DNA of 64,000 nucleotides from Priestia endophytica DSM 13796. GTDB taxonomy: Bacteria > Bacillota > Bacilli > Bacillales > Bacillaceae_H. The position numbers were made by a program, and so were the translations under genes. Shown here piece after piece: positions 38,046-46,325 of the stretch. Positions within the stretch are counted from its first letter, which is position 1. Every line of letters starts with the position of its first letter. The stretch covers positions 248,001 through 312,000 of the forward strand of contig NZ_FOXX01000004.1 in assembly GCF_900115845.1 (NCBI RefSeq), in the 5' to 3' direction. The notes below the pieces were generated by a model. The model made no database searches. It was not told where the DNA came from and worked only from the letters and a program-made list of their open reading frames with translations.

Positions 38046-38099
38046 AACTATTTCTCCTCTGGTTGAATATTCTGATTTTTACAACTCGTAATATTGATT

Positions 38100-38253
38100 A
38101 TACATTAAATTGTGAAAAACAACCGTGAACTACCCACCACTTGCCACCCTTATGGGTTGCTTGAAGTGGGGGCTTCTTGGGTAATCGCCACTTTTACTAG
38201 TTGACGAAATCGACCAAGCTAACCCTCTTGTTCCAAAAGTTTATATTTTTTTA
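38100..38253 (-). ncRNA. putative TnpB omega (reRNA) guide scaffold
   Basis: Directly 3' of tnpB on the same strand. GCCCCCACTTC...CCCATAAGGG...CAAGTGGTGGG can fold into the nested stems usual for the right end of IS605 elements, where the omega RNA scaffold ends and the flanking DNA becomes the guide. Seen only by position and structure; the boundaries are uncertain. Confidence 0.5.
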
Positions 38254-39369
38254 TTAGGCAGTTGCTAGTAAGCGAATGCCTTCTTTTTTGATGTTGAGTG
38301 CCGAGTTGTAATCTCTATCGAGATTTAGTCCGCAAGTACATTGATAAGTACGTTCTAACAGTTTTACTTCTCTAACCGCCCCACAATTCGAACAAGTCTT
38401 TGTAGAAGGGAACCATTTATCTACTTTAATAAGTTGTTTCCCTTGTTCTTTTAGTTTGTACTCTAAGAAAGAGGTGAACATTCCCCATCCGTTGTCAGCT
38501 ACACTTTTTCCAAATTTGAGTGCCCTTGACATTCCTTTCATATCCAAATCTTCAATGATAACGGCATCATAATGTGTGACGAATTCTTTAGATTTATGGT
38601 GAAGGAAATTTTTACGTTGGTTTGCCACTTTTTCTTGAATTTTAGCAACTTGAATACGTTGTTTATTCCAATTGGAAGACCCCTTCTTTTTGCGAGAAAG
38701 TTTGCGTTGTGCTTGGGCTAACTTCTCAAGCATTTGTCGATAGAAACGTGGGTAATTGGCTTTCTTACCTGTTTCGCTATCCACAAATAGTCCATTCATC
38801 GCAAAATCTAAGCCGACAACGTGTTGAATTTCTATTGATGTTATTTCTTTTTCATACTCAGTCAAAATTGAAATGTAATATTTTCCTGATGAAGTCATTG
38901 AAATCGTACAGGACTTGATCATATAGCCCGAAGGAATATGGCGATGTTGTTTGATTTTTACCGTTTTAAGTTTAGGTAATTTGATATGACCTTCCAACAG
39001 CTCGATATTGCTGTTTACGACATTGGTTGTATAGCTTTGTTTATGGCGTTTACTCTTAAATTTGGGGAATTTAGCATTACCTTTAAAGAAGGCTTTATAT
39101 GCTTTATCTAAATTTAGTTGTGCGTTCGCTAACGCTAAAGAGTCTACTTCTTTTAACCATTCAAACTCCTTTTTGTATTTGGCAGGAGTAGGATGTTTTA
39201 CTTTCTTCAAAGCCTCTTTATCTTCTTTGAATGTTTCGTAGGTTTCTTTTCGTTCTGCTAACATTTTATTATAAACAAAGCGAACACAACCGGAGGTTTT
39301 GCGTATGAGTAATGCTTGTTCTTCTGTTGGATAGATGCGAAATTTATACGCTTTGTTTTGTTTAGCCAT
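38254..39369 (-). CDS. tnpB: TnpB RNA-guided endonuclease (IS605 OrfB)
   Basis: 371 residues with an intact RuvC triad: D188 in VVGLDFAMNGLF, E273 in AVIIEDLDMKGM and D351/D353 in DRDYNSALNI. A zinc finger (CSNCG ... CTCG, residues 326-346) interrupts the last part. The N-terminal KAYKFRIYPTEEQ and SGCVRFVYN motifs are typical. TnpB uses an RNA from the element end to cut DNA, which favours retention of the IS. It starts 11 nt after tnpA. Confidence 0.95.
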   Translation of the reverse strand: MAKQNKAYKFRIYPTEEQALLIRKTSGCVRFVYNKMLAERKETYETFKEDKEALKKVKHPTPAKYKKEFEWLKEVDSLALANAQLNLDKAYKAFFKGNAKFPKFKSKRHKQSYTTNVVNSNIELLEGHIKLPKLKTVKIKQHRHIPSGYMIKSCTISMTSSGKYYISILTEYEKEITSIEIQHVVGLDFAMNGLFVDSETGKKANYPRFYRQMLEKLAQAQRKLSRKKKGSSNWNKQRIQVAKIQEKVANQRKNFLHHKSKEFVTHYDAVIIEDLDMKGMSRALKFGKSVADNGWGMFTSFLEYKLKEQGKQLIKVDKWFPSTKTCSNCGAVREVKLLERTYQCTCGLNLDRDYNSALNIKKEGIRLLATA

Positions 39370-39380
39370 ATCAAATCACC

Positions 39381-39779
39381 TCATTTCATTCCTTGACTTT
39401 CAATATACTTTTTTACAACCTCAATGGGCGAACCACCCGTCGTCAATAAGCAAAAACTTCTTGACCAAAACATTTCCTTCCATAGTCTTTTACGAATAGG
39501 AGGAAAGTCTTTTTTAATAAGTCTTGAACTTGCGCTTTTATACGCATTAATAAATTTTGATAACTCTGTATTTGGATGAGCCTTGAACAGAATATGAATG
39601 TGGTCCCTATCGTAATTCCACTCGACCAACGTAATATTGTATTTTTCACCCAACGACACAAATTTTTCTTTTGCGTAATCAGAAATCGTGTTATTAATGA
39701 CCTTTCTTCGGTATTTCACAACCAAAACAAGATGATAATACATCGAGAACATTGAATGGTTATTACTATCTAGTTTCAT
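39381..39779 (-). CDS. tnpA: IS200/IS605 Y1 transposase TnpA
   Basis: 132 residues. HUH single-strand transposase with the metal-binding HIH in YDRDHIHILF and the catalytic tyrosine in VVKKYIESQG near the C-terminus. Complete in length, with the usual start SMYYHLVLVVKYRRKV. Immediately upstream of tnpB. Confidence 0.95.
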   Translation of the reverse strand: MKLDSNNHSMFSMYYHLVLVVKYRRKVINNTISDYAKEKFVSLGEKYNITLVEWNYDRDHIHILFKAHPNTELSKFINAYKSASSRLIKKDFPPIRKRLWKEMFWSRSFCLLTTGGSPIEVVKKYIESQGMK

Positions 39780-39822
39780 TGTTATATTTTATCATTAACG
39801 AAGGAGTATTAGGTTAATATTA

Positions 39823-39870
39823 TGTATAATATATACAATTTCAGTTTATATAAAGCATGTTATTAGGACT
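39823..39870 (+). repeat. dif-like site 5
   Basis: Perfect palindrome TGTATA-ATA-TATACA (39823-39837), 5 bp spacer ATTTC, arms AGTTTATATAA (39843-39853) and TTATTAGGACT (39860-39870) around AGCATG. It lies just outside the left end of the IS element and only 10 bp from the stop codon of the GNAT gene. Confidence 0.75.
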
Positions 39871-39880
39871 TAAACAAAAA

Positions 39881-40414
39881 TCATCTCTGCTCATAATCTT
39901 GTTTAGTAAGTAAATAAGAAGGATGTTTTAGACCTGTTGGTGGGTAAAGCTCTTTGTGTGTATATTTAAATCCTAATTTATTGAGTAATCTTTCGGAATT
40001 TGTATTTTTAGGGTTATGCCCAGCAAATAAACGGTTTACCCCAAGGGTGTTAAATGAATAATCTATAGCTGCATGACTTGCCTCTTGAGCTATACCTTTC
40101 CCCCAATAATTACTCTTTAAATGTATTCCAAACTCAAGAATATTTTCTTTGAGGTTATAAGGGCGTACACCACAACAACCTACATGTTCATTTGTTTTTA
40201 GTAAAAAAACAGGCCAGTATTGGATATGATATTGGTTATACATTTCTAACTCTCTATCAAGTCGATTTTGTATTTGATTTATGGACATTTTCCCATCTGC
40301 TACAATAAACTTGGTTACATTCTGATCTCCCCAAAGGGAATTGGCATACTTAACATCAACCCTATTCCAAATTGAAAAACCCAATCTTTTAGTTCTTAAA
40401 AAATAATCTCTCAT
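39881..40414 (-). CDS. GNAT acetyltransferase (RimJ/RimL type)
   Basis: 177 residues from ATG 40414, with GGGGG 8 nt upstream; the frame opens at a TTG five codons earlier. Acetyltransferase_3 layout: TKRLGFSIWN at the start, KSNYWGKGIAQEASHAAIDYSFNTLGVNRLFAGHNPKNTNSERLLNKLGF with the acetyl-CoA loop G-K-G-I-A. Such proteins acetylate protein N-termini or small molecules; the substrate is not predictable. It is the only gene between dif-like sites 5 and 6. Confidence 0.88.
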   Translation of the reverse strand: MRDYFLRTKRLGFSIWNRVDVKYANSLWGDQNVTKFIVADGKMSINQIQNRLDRELEMYNQYHIQYWPVFLLKTNEHVGCCGVRPYNLKENILEFGIHLKSNYWGKGIAQEASHAAIDYSFNTLGVNRLFAGHNPKNTNSERLLNKLGFKYTHKELYPPTGLKHPSYLLTKQDYEQR

Positions 40415-40491
40415 GTATCTATCCCCCAATACTTTTTAACCTAATTATAAATAATATTAAATATTGCAAAAACTAATATATATATTTAGCC

Positions 40492-40539
40492 TATATACCA
40501 TATACAAAGTTAGTTCGCATAATCGTTATTACCGGTATT
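40492..40539 (+). repeat. dif-like site 6
   Basis: TATATACCATATACA (40492-40506), spacer AAGTT, arms AGTTCGCATAA (40512-40522) and TTACCGGTATT (40529-40539) around TCGTTA. A hairpin AACCTT...AAGGTT with a T-run follows at 40548-40568. Confidence 0.75.
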
Positions 40540-40679
40540 GAAAAGGGAACCTTAATCGAAGGTTTTTTAGCTAAATTATTTCATAGTATCTTTTTTTTGG
40601 TTAGTTGGTCTTTATCTATTGTTGAGGTGGTTGCTCATACTTTGAAGTTTTTGTACCAAAACTTATCGAGAAAAATAAT

Positions 40680-41144
40680 TTGAAGGAGGAAGTTCATATC
40701 AATAAATTTAAAACTGTAGGTATTTCTATTTCTATCATAATGATACTATTACTCTTTATTGCTTTTTTTGAATATATCTTTTTAAGGATAATAGGTTTCC
40801 ACTATAATTCATTATTGGATTTAGTATTGTTCTTTACTTTGTATTTATTCCTTGAAATACCTCTTGCTTTTATTACACATGCAATACCCAAATCCTTAAA
40901 GTCTGTTGGCATACTTCAAACGAGTAAAGGATGGCTACCACTTATTTTGAATACAGCTCTTACCTTTTTATTGATTGAAGTAATAGATAATTTCATGATA
41001 AATATCGGAATAGAATGGCAAGGTACACTCATATTTGCATTTGTTACTGGATTTATTGGTCGGAAATTAAGAAAAGATGAGGATGAACCACCAGATATTG
41101 ATAGTGAGGAATTTAAGAAAATAGACAATAAATTTAAATCCTAA
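40680..41144 (+). CDS. YrvL-like membrane protein
   Basis: Up to 154 residues with four hydrophobic segments (about 13-38, 45-68, 85-102, 113-127) and an acidic soluble C-terminus (KDEDEPPDIDSEEFKK). This layout resembles YrvL, the B. subtilis antagonist of the SigO system. The start is odd: AAGGAGG at 40682 would serve an initiation codon near 40697, but that codon is ATC or ATA rather than ATG. The TTG at 40680 overlaps the ribosome binding site. Either a rare start is used or the ATG has mutated. It is the sole gene between dif-like sites 6 and 7. Confidence 0.6.
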   Translation: MKEEVHINKFKTVGISISIIMILLLFIAFFEYIFLRIIGFHYNSLLDLVLFFTLYLFLEIPLAFITHAIPKSLKSVGILQTSKGWLPLILNTALTFLLIEVIDNFMINIGIEWQGTLIFAFVTGFIGRKLRKDEDEPPDIDSEEFKKIDNKFKS

Positions 41145-41162
41145 AATAAATCATTAAACATA

Positions 41163-41210
41163 TGAATGCTTTATATAAATCTAGTTTATATAATAAATCT
41201 TATCAGAAGT
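41163..41210 (+). repeat. dif-like site 7
   Basis: Upstream 15-mer is degenerate (ends TTTATATA), 5 bp spacer, then arms AGTTTATATAA (41183-41193) and TTATCAGAAGT (41200-41210) around TAAATC. Confidence 0.7.
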
Positions 41211-41290
41211 AAAAAAAGCGTAAACCCATTGATTAACAACAGTTTTACGCTTTTTCTTTCCTCTTAGTTACACTTTTGCGGGCATATAAG
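41211..41290. terminator. terminator hairpin and conserved tail of the site-7 repeat
   Basis: AAGCGTAAAC pairs with GTTTTACGCTT (41216-41252), the loop holds AACAAC, then a conserved tail TTAGTTACACTTTTGCGGGCA. It lies between the convergent yrvL-like and nitroreductase genes and can end both. Confidence 0.75.
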
Positions 41291-41340
41291 GACAAAAACA
41301 TAAGGTGTAATAAAATTATCACGCCTTATGTTTTTATGAG

Positions 41341-42012
41341 TTATTTTACCCACTGCACAACTTGATCCATACTTCTTCTTGTCTTTTCACGTTTAGGCTC
41401 ATGAATTCGATAACCAAATGCCGCCATAACAGAAATATCCAATTTACCGTCTTCTAGTAAACCTTCTTCTTTTAAAATTTCATGGACTTGATCATAATTA
41501 AACCCTTCAATTGGACAAGAATCGATACCGATTTGAGCAGCCGATGTCATCATATTTCCAAGTGCAATGTATGATTGTTTACTTGCCCAATCAAATAAAG
41601 CTCGCTTGCTTTCAAATAGGTGAAAATCATTTTCTTGAAAATCTTTATATCGAGGCATTAATGTTTCTAACACATCATTTGGAACTTTTTTCACATTCTT
41701 TTGGAGGTCTAATACGTACTCAGAATCGTACCTTGCATCTGTACGAGCAAGGATAATAACAAAATGACTCGCTGTAGGGATTTGTCCTTGTGCTCCCCAA
41801 GAAACAGCTTTTAATTTATTCTTTAATTCCTCATTTTCAACAACTAAAAACTTCCATGGTTCATACCCTACTGAGCTTGGAGATAAGCGACCTGTTTCTA
41901 AAATAAATTGAAAATCTTCATCGGAAATTTTCTTGGTTGGATCAAATTCCTTTGTGGCATGACGAAATGTAAATGCGTCTAAAATTTCTTGTTTTTTATC
42001 TGTGTTATTCAT
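41341..42012 (-). CDS. NAD(P)H-dependent nitroreductase (YfkO-like)
   Basis: 223 residues, nearly the length of B. subtilis YfkO (221), with FMN-binding [10 protein letters not shown] at 16-25, [22 protein letters not shown] and the C-terminal [9 protein letters not shown]. FMN nitroreductases reduce nitroaromatics, quinones or flavins using NAD(P)H. Near-identical motif blocks ([29 protein letters not shown]) make the family call strong. It is the only gene between dif-like sites 7 and 8. Confidence 0.93.
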   Translation of the reverse strand: [223 protein letters not shown]

Positions 42013-42348
42013 ATAAAATCAACCCTTCTGTAAAAGTATTCAGTAGAGAACCCTTTAAAGGAAGGTGTTCTCTCTATGGCATACAACTAACAACTAGTTA
42101 ACATACAATTTTATATAACCTCCGTTTACAATTTTATAATAAACCCTATAAATCAGCTCAACAAGTACGCACATTTTTGTTGTATAGTATACTTTTTTAT
42201 ACTGCTAATACATAGTTATAGTGTCTAAAAAGGGAATTTTATAAAAAGACTGAAAGAAATGTTCAAATAAAGTAGAGAAAGTTTTTACATTTGTTTCAAG
42301 TGTTATTTTGCTCTAGGCCTTAAATATATCTATTAAAATCTAAAAGCT

Positions 42349-42396
42349 TATATATCATATACAGACAGAGTTAACGTAAAATATGTTAGAGGTAGT
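42349..42396 (+). repeat. dif-like site 8
   Basis: TATATATCATATACA (42349-42363), spacer GACAG, arms AGTTAACGTAA (42369-42379) and TTAGAGGTAGT (42386-42396) around AATATG. A hairpin AAGCGCAAACTC/GAGTTTACGCTTTTT follows (42401-42440), similar in sequence to that of site 7. Confidence 0.78.
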
Positions 42397-42499
42397 AAAA
42401 AAGCGCAAACTCAATGAGCAACAAAGAGTTTACGCTTTTTCCTTTCCTTTAGGTGAACTTTCACAAACGGTTAAAATGTTATAAAAAAGAGTGTCTTTA

Positions 42500-42865
42500 T
42501 TATGAAAAATACCTTTTTTCTACAATACTAGTCTGCATTCTTCCGACATGAAAAATCTGCAAGATAGCTTTCGTGCCATTACTCTTAATTGTATTGGCTA
42601 ACTTAGATAAGCTTTGGATATGTTTGTCTGTTGCAATGCTTATTGAACCAGGCTGACTTCCGTATTTTTCAATACGAGTAGCAGAAGTTATCACCATTCC
42701 AAGTCCCTTAGTTCTCCTTTTATAATAAGCAAGCTCATCTAATGTAACCATCCCATTTTCAAAAGATGACTTTGTTGCCATGGGAACCATAATTATTCTA
42801 TTATCAATTTCTATTCCACAGGGGAATGTACAGGGTTCAAATAATGGTTTATAAAGTTCTTTCAT
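42500..42865 (-). pseudogene. truncated NADH:flavin oxidoreductase (old yellow enzyme family)
   Basis: A good start with AAGGAG 8 nt upstream opens the first 110 residues of an OYE/2,4-dienoyl-CoA reductase-type barrel (KPLFEPCTFPCGIEIDNRIIMVPMAT; TSATRIEKYGSQPGS; AILQIFHVGRMQ). It then ends in unrelated residues and a stop after 121, where the family needs about 370. The lost two thirds would lie where the site-8 repeat now sits, so the gene was cut at or near that repeat. Non-functional. Confidence 0.8.
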
Positions 42866-43133
42866 TCGGATTTCTCCTTGTTACACTGAGATTAAAAGAC
42901 GCATTAAAGAAAGAATATTAATTATAATCGACCCTTGACTTGATCACTTGTTATGATTGACGAATCATCTTTTTGGACAATCTTAGACTTAATTAAAAAT
43001 TTTCGAGGTGAATATAAGCCCTTTCTGTTGGAAAGAGGCGTATTCCTCTATCGACACATAAGTTAACTAACAATCTAGACTTAATGTCTGAAGAAAATCC
43101 TCCTTTATATACGATTTAACAATCAGTATTGAA
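42866..43133. other. spacer between two broken oxidoreductase genes
   Basis: The + strand has a 37-codon open stretch from ATG 42953 (IDESSFWTILDLIKNFRGEY, ending LYRHIS) without a clear ribosome binding site, probably a gene remnant of unknown family. No terminator was seen. Confidence 0.35.
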
Positions 43134-44080
43134 TTACTTAATAAAGTCTGCCATTAATTCTTTGACGATGTCTTCACAACTCTTTACTTCCGTAATAACA
43201 TCAATAGCCGTGTTTACAGAAACGATTCCTTCATCTAGCTTTCCCTCTAACATTCCTGGACGAAGACTCATTTCCTCGTCAGGGGACATTCCATTTTTGT
43301 ACATACTCTCTAACTCTCGAGCCAATTTATGAGGTGTGGAACGTTGAAGTGACGACACAAAAACCAGGTCCTTCGCTTTTGAACGAATAATATCTTGTTT
43401 TGTAATGTCTGAAGCAGGACATTCTTCCGATACAATAAAACGTGTTCCTACATAGACACCTTCCGCGCCAAGAACAAACGCGGCTCTCACACCACGAATA
43501 TCATTAATTCCACCTGTAGCCATTACCGGAATATCTACTGCGTCTACGATCGTTGGCACGATGGAAAAGGTTCCAATTTGGTTCTGAGGAATCCATCCGC
43601 CTTCATCATAGCCCGTCACAATAATGATATCCGCGCCTTCAGATTCTGCCATTTTTGCAGCTTCAGATGTAGGAGTCAATTCACGGTGAATTAACGTGGC
43701 ATTATAATCTTTAATTTGTCTAAATAATTTTTTGTTGACAAAGTCAACACTTAGGAATGTTTGAATTCCTTCTTCTAAAGATATATTTAGAACGGTTTGT
43801 GTGTACGTATCATCCGTCCCCTCTTCTGGAGAGAAAATATCACAGCAAAAGGTTTATCCGTTAGTGATTTAATTTTGCGTAATTTATTACGAAGTCTTTC
43901 TTTCGTACTAATCTTTTTAGATCCCTCAAATTTCGCACCAGCATTAGGACCTAAAACTCCCATTCCTCCGGCATTGGACACGGCTGCTACCATTTTCGCA
44001 TCCGTGATCCAGCTCATGGCTGCTTGAACAATGGGATATTGAATTCCAAGTATATCGCATATTCTGTTATTGTTTTTCAT
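43134..44080 (-). pseudogene. nitronate monooxygenase (2-nitropropane dioxygenase family), frameshifted
   Basis: The N-terminal part (CDILGIQYPIVQAAMSWITD, SNAGGMGVLGPNAG) and C-terminal part (GADIIIVTGYDEGGW, MATGGINDIRGVRAAFVLGAEGVYVGTRF) together make a full-length FMN barrel of about 315 residues. They are in different frames. The break is near 43830 in a TCTCTC tract, where removing one TC would restore VIFSPEEGTDDTYTQTVLNIS and the rest of the protein. It is probably recently inactivated, or a sequencing slip. Its promoter is of the MerR type. The start is ATG 44080, following AAAGGTG. Confidence 0.85.
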
Positions 44081-44131
44081 AACATTCACCTTTCTTTTCT
44101 ATCTTTGACTATTTGTAAATCTACGTCACAA

Positions 44132-44162
44132 ATCATAAACCCTATAGTAGGAATAGGGTCAA
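44132..44162 (-). promoter_or_regulatory. MerR-type promoter of the nitronate monooxygenase gene
   Basis: On the minus strand TTGACC (44162-44157) and TATGAT (44137-44132) are 19 bp apart, the long spacing typical of MerR-activated promoters. The spacer contains the near-palindrome ACCCTATTC-CTA-CTATAGGGT, sharing one arm exactly with the operator at 45288. Confidence 0.82.
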
Positions 44163-44440
44163 TTCTTTTGATTTTTTTATTTGTAATGTTAATTTTTTAC
44201 TGTCAATTAATAATTGTTATAAGATAGGTAAATTCTCTACACCATTAAGATTTATATAATTAAGCTTAAAAATTCTTATATTAATTCTTACAAAAGTAAC
44301 GCATTCGTCATTGTATGCCTAAAACTCACTTTCAGCAGGTTATCTATCTTCTCAAGTTAGTTTATGGAGAATTTAATTTATAATCGTGTATAGTAAGAGA
44401 AAGATTCTTAAAAGCTAACGGAGAAGAAAGGATAAGGTTT

Positions 44441-45277
44441 ATGAAACAATATTTTTCAATTGGGGAAACAGCCCGTCTCAATAACATCTCGATTCAAACT
44501 TTGCGCTATTATGATAAGATTGGCATTTTCAAGCCTCATTACACAGATCAGGGTAATGGCTATCGATATTATCATATTAAACAGTTTTTTTATTTAGATA
44601 TTATCAAGTATTTAAAATATATCCGAACCCCATTGGAAGAAATCAGGCGTATCATCTCAAGTAACCCTGAACATATGCAAACTTTTCTTGAGGAGCAAGA
44701 AAGTGTTATTGAGGATGAAATGGATAACCTCGAACGTGCTCGGCGATTACTTCATAGAAGAAAGAATCAGCTTAAGGAACAGTTAGAAATATGTAACAGA
44801 GAAAAAGGGATAGTTTACTTTCGATATATGGAGGAACAAACCATTTTAAAAGTAGCGACGCCTCAAGTTAATCCTCATGATCAATCAGATTTATACTTCC
44901 GAAAGTTGGTGGATGTTTTAGAAGAAAGAGGAGACATGGTCGATAACTATTATGGGTTCATTTATGATTTAAAGCCTTATAAGGATTCTCGGGATATTTA
45001 TTGCAACAATATTTATACGACTATTTGTAAAGGAGAAAAGGTAGATATAGAAGGGAAAAATATTCAGTTAGATACTATCCCATCAGGTGAATATGTATGT
45101 ATTTCATTTGATTGGTCTACCAAACATTATGATTCATATTATCAAGAACTTTACCATTATATTGAATCAAATAGCATCCAGACCGATGGAAAAGTATATC
45201 AAATTTCTCTTCCTACCAACTATAGCTCATTAAGAGAAGAACAGTTCCTCACAGAATTAAGAGTACTAAAAAAATAG
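44441..45277 (+). CDS. MerR-family activator (BltR/BmrR type)
   Basis: 278 residues. N-terminal MerR HTH (FSIGETARLNNISIQTLRYYDKIGIFKP), a coiled-coil (about 75-118) and a GyrI-like effector-binding domain (about 125-278), as in BmrR, the multidrug-sensing activator. It sits between two promoters that each have a 19-bp spacer and share the CTATAGGGT operator arm. One drives the nitronate monooxygenase leftward, the other the ureohydrolase operon rightward. It should therefore control both. The inducer is probably a small lipophilic or cationic molecule by family analogy. Confidence 0.9.
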   Translation: MKQYFSIGETARLNNISIQTLRYYDKIGIFKPHYTDQGNGYRYYHIKQFFYLDIIKYLKYIRTPLEEIRRIISSNPEHMQTFLEEQESVIEDEMDNLERARRLLHRRKNQLKEQLEICNREKGIVYFRYMEEQTILKVATPQVNPHDQSDLYFRKLVDVLEERGDMVDNYYGFIYDLKPYKDSRDIYCNNIYTTICKGEKVDIEGKNIQLDTIPSGEYVCISFDWSTKHYDSYYQELYHYIESNSIQTDGKVYQISLPTNYSSLREEQFLTELRVLKK

Positions 45278-45284
45278 TTCACCC

Positions 45285-45315
45285 TTGACCCTATAGTTAC
45301 TATAGGGTTTATTAT
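45285..45315 (+). promoter_or_regulatory. MerR-type promoter of the ureohydrolase operon
   Basis: TTGACC (45285-45290) and TATTAT (45310-45315) are separated by 19 bp. A perfect dyad, arms ACCCTATAG and CTATAGGGT around TTA (45288-45308), lies in the spacer. It starts 8 bp after the MerR gene stop. Confidence 0.88.
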
Positions 45316-45358
45316 TTGTTGCATAGTTCTTATAAATATTTTGAAAGGAAGATGCTAA

Positions 45359-46279
45359 ATGAAAGAACATAAAGAATCAGCAAAAATTAAGACTCTTCGA
45401 TTACTAATGCCACAATGGCAAGGTGGAAACAACCCTCCGTACGTACTTGGAGCTCATTTGTTAAACTGGCTTGCACCTAAAACGAACGGTCCATTTGAAG
45501 AAGTACCTATCGATTTAGATTCAAGCCTTGAAATAGAGCAGGGTATTGTTGCTAAAAGTGTCTTATTAAATCAAGCGAGGTCTGCTAAAAGTTTAATTCA
45601 AAAGCACAGTCCTGATAGTATTATTGTTCTTGGTGGGGATTGTGGTGTAGAACTTGCTCCTTTTGCCTACTTAAACGAAAAATATGATGGAGACACTGCT
45701 TTGTTATGGGTTGATTTACACCCTGATGTTTCCATTCCTGAGGAGTTTCCAAACCATCATGCTCACGTACTTGCTAATTTGTTGGGTGTCGGGGATAAGG
45801 AATTCGTCGCAGAGGTACCTCGTCCATTTAAACCCGAACAAGTATTGTTTGTAGGATTGAACGATATGATGGAAGCACTTAACTCTAAACCGTTACAAGA
45901 TATAAAAATGAATATCGCCACTCCAGATGATATTAAAGAAGACAGTTCTAAGGTACTTCAGTGGCTGGATTCACGTAAATCTTCTAAGGTTATCGTTCAT
46001 TTTGATTTAGACGTTCTCGATTTAAGAGAATTTCGTTCCCTATTAGTCGCCAATCCAGCTACTTATGAGGAAATGAAGGATCAAGTTCCAACAAGTTCTA
46101 GTATGGAAACCATTATACGGGTCCTTCAAGATGTAGCCAAAGCCCATGATGTTGTAGGGCTAGGGATTACAGAACATTTTCCATGGGATGCGTATAACTT
46201 ACAAAATATGTTACAGCGACTTCCGTTACTAGGGGATATCAATAAAAAGGATAAAGCTCCTTATAACTGGATTTTCTAA
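45359..46279 (+). CDS. arginase-family ureohydrolase
   Basis: 306 residues with AAAGGAAG 7 nt before the ATG. Mn2+-binding motifs: GGDCGVELAPF, LLWVDLHPDVSIPE (DLHPD in place of the common DAHxD) and IVHFDLDVLDLREF. The family hydrolyses guanidino compounds such as arginine or agmatine, or formimidoylglutamate. The altered second motif keeps the metal Asp and His. It is first gene of the MerR-controlled operon, so the role may be detoxification rather than nutrition. Substrate unknown. Confidence 0.85.
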   Translation: MKEHKESAKIKTLRLLMPQWQGGNNPPYVLGAHLLNWLAPKTNGPFEEVPIDLDSSLEIEQGIVAKSVLLNQARSAKSLIQKHSPDSIIVLGGDCGVELAPFAYLNEKYDGDTALLWVDLHPDVSIPEEFPNHHAHVLANLLGVGDKEFVAEVPRPFKPEQVLFVGLNDMMEALNSKPLQDIKMNIATPDDIKEDSSKVLQWLDSRKSSKVIVHFDLDVLDLREFRSLLVANPATYEEMKDQVPTSSSMETIIRVLQDVAKAHDVVGLGITEHFPWDAYNLQNMLQRLPLLGDINKKDKAPYNWIF

Positions 46280-46325
46280 ACATTAAGATAAAACTAATCT
46301 AAAATGTTGGTTATAGAACTACCAC

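Larger units (their letters stand above)
38100..39815 (-). mobile_element. IS200/IS605-family insertion sequence (tnpA, tnpB and right-end RNA)
   Basis: Contains a Y1 transposase gene and a TnpB gene in the usual order on the same strand, followed by a GC-rich structured right end (38105-38190). These elements lack terminal inverted repeats and move as single strands by hairpin recognition. The ends are approximate: right end near the GTAGTTCAC text at about 38130, left end before dif-like site 5. Both genes appear intact, so it may be active. Confidence 0.8.

Noticed and set aside
42096-42123. AGTTAACATAC followed by AT-rich sequence near the nitroreductase start
   Set aside because: Only the first arm matches; second arm and fixed-distance palindrome are missing. 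At most a decayed half-site.
45359-46279. Assigning the ureohydrolase as arginase or agmatinase
   Set aside because: Motifs show the fold only; the second metal motif is unusual and the operon gives no arginine context.
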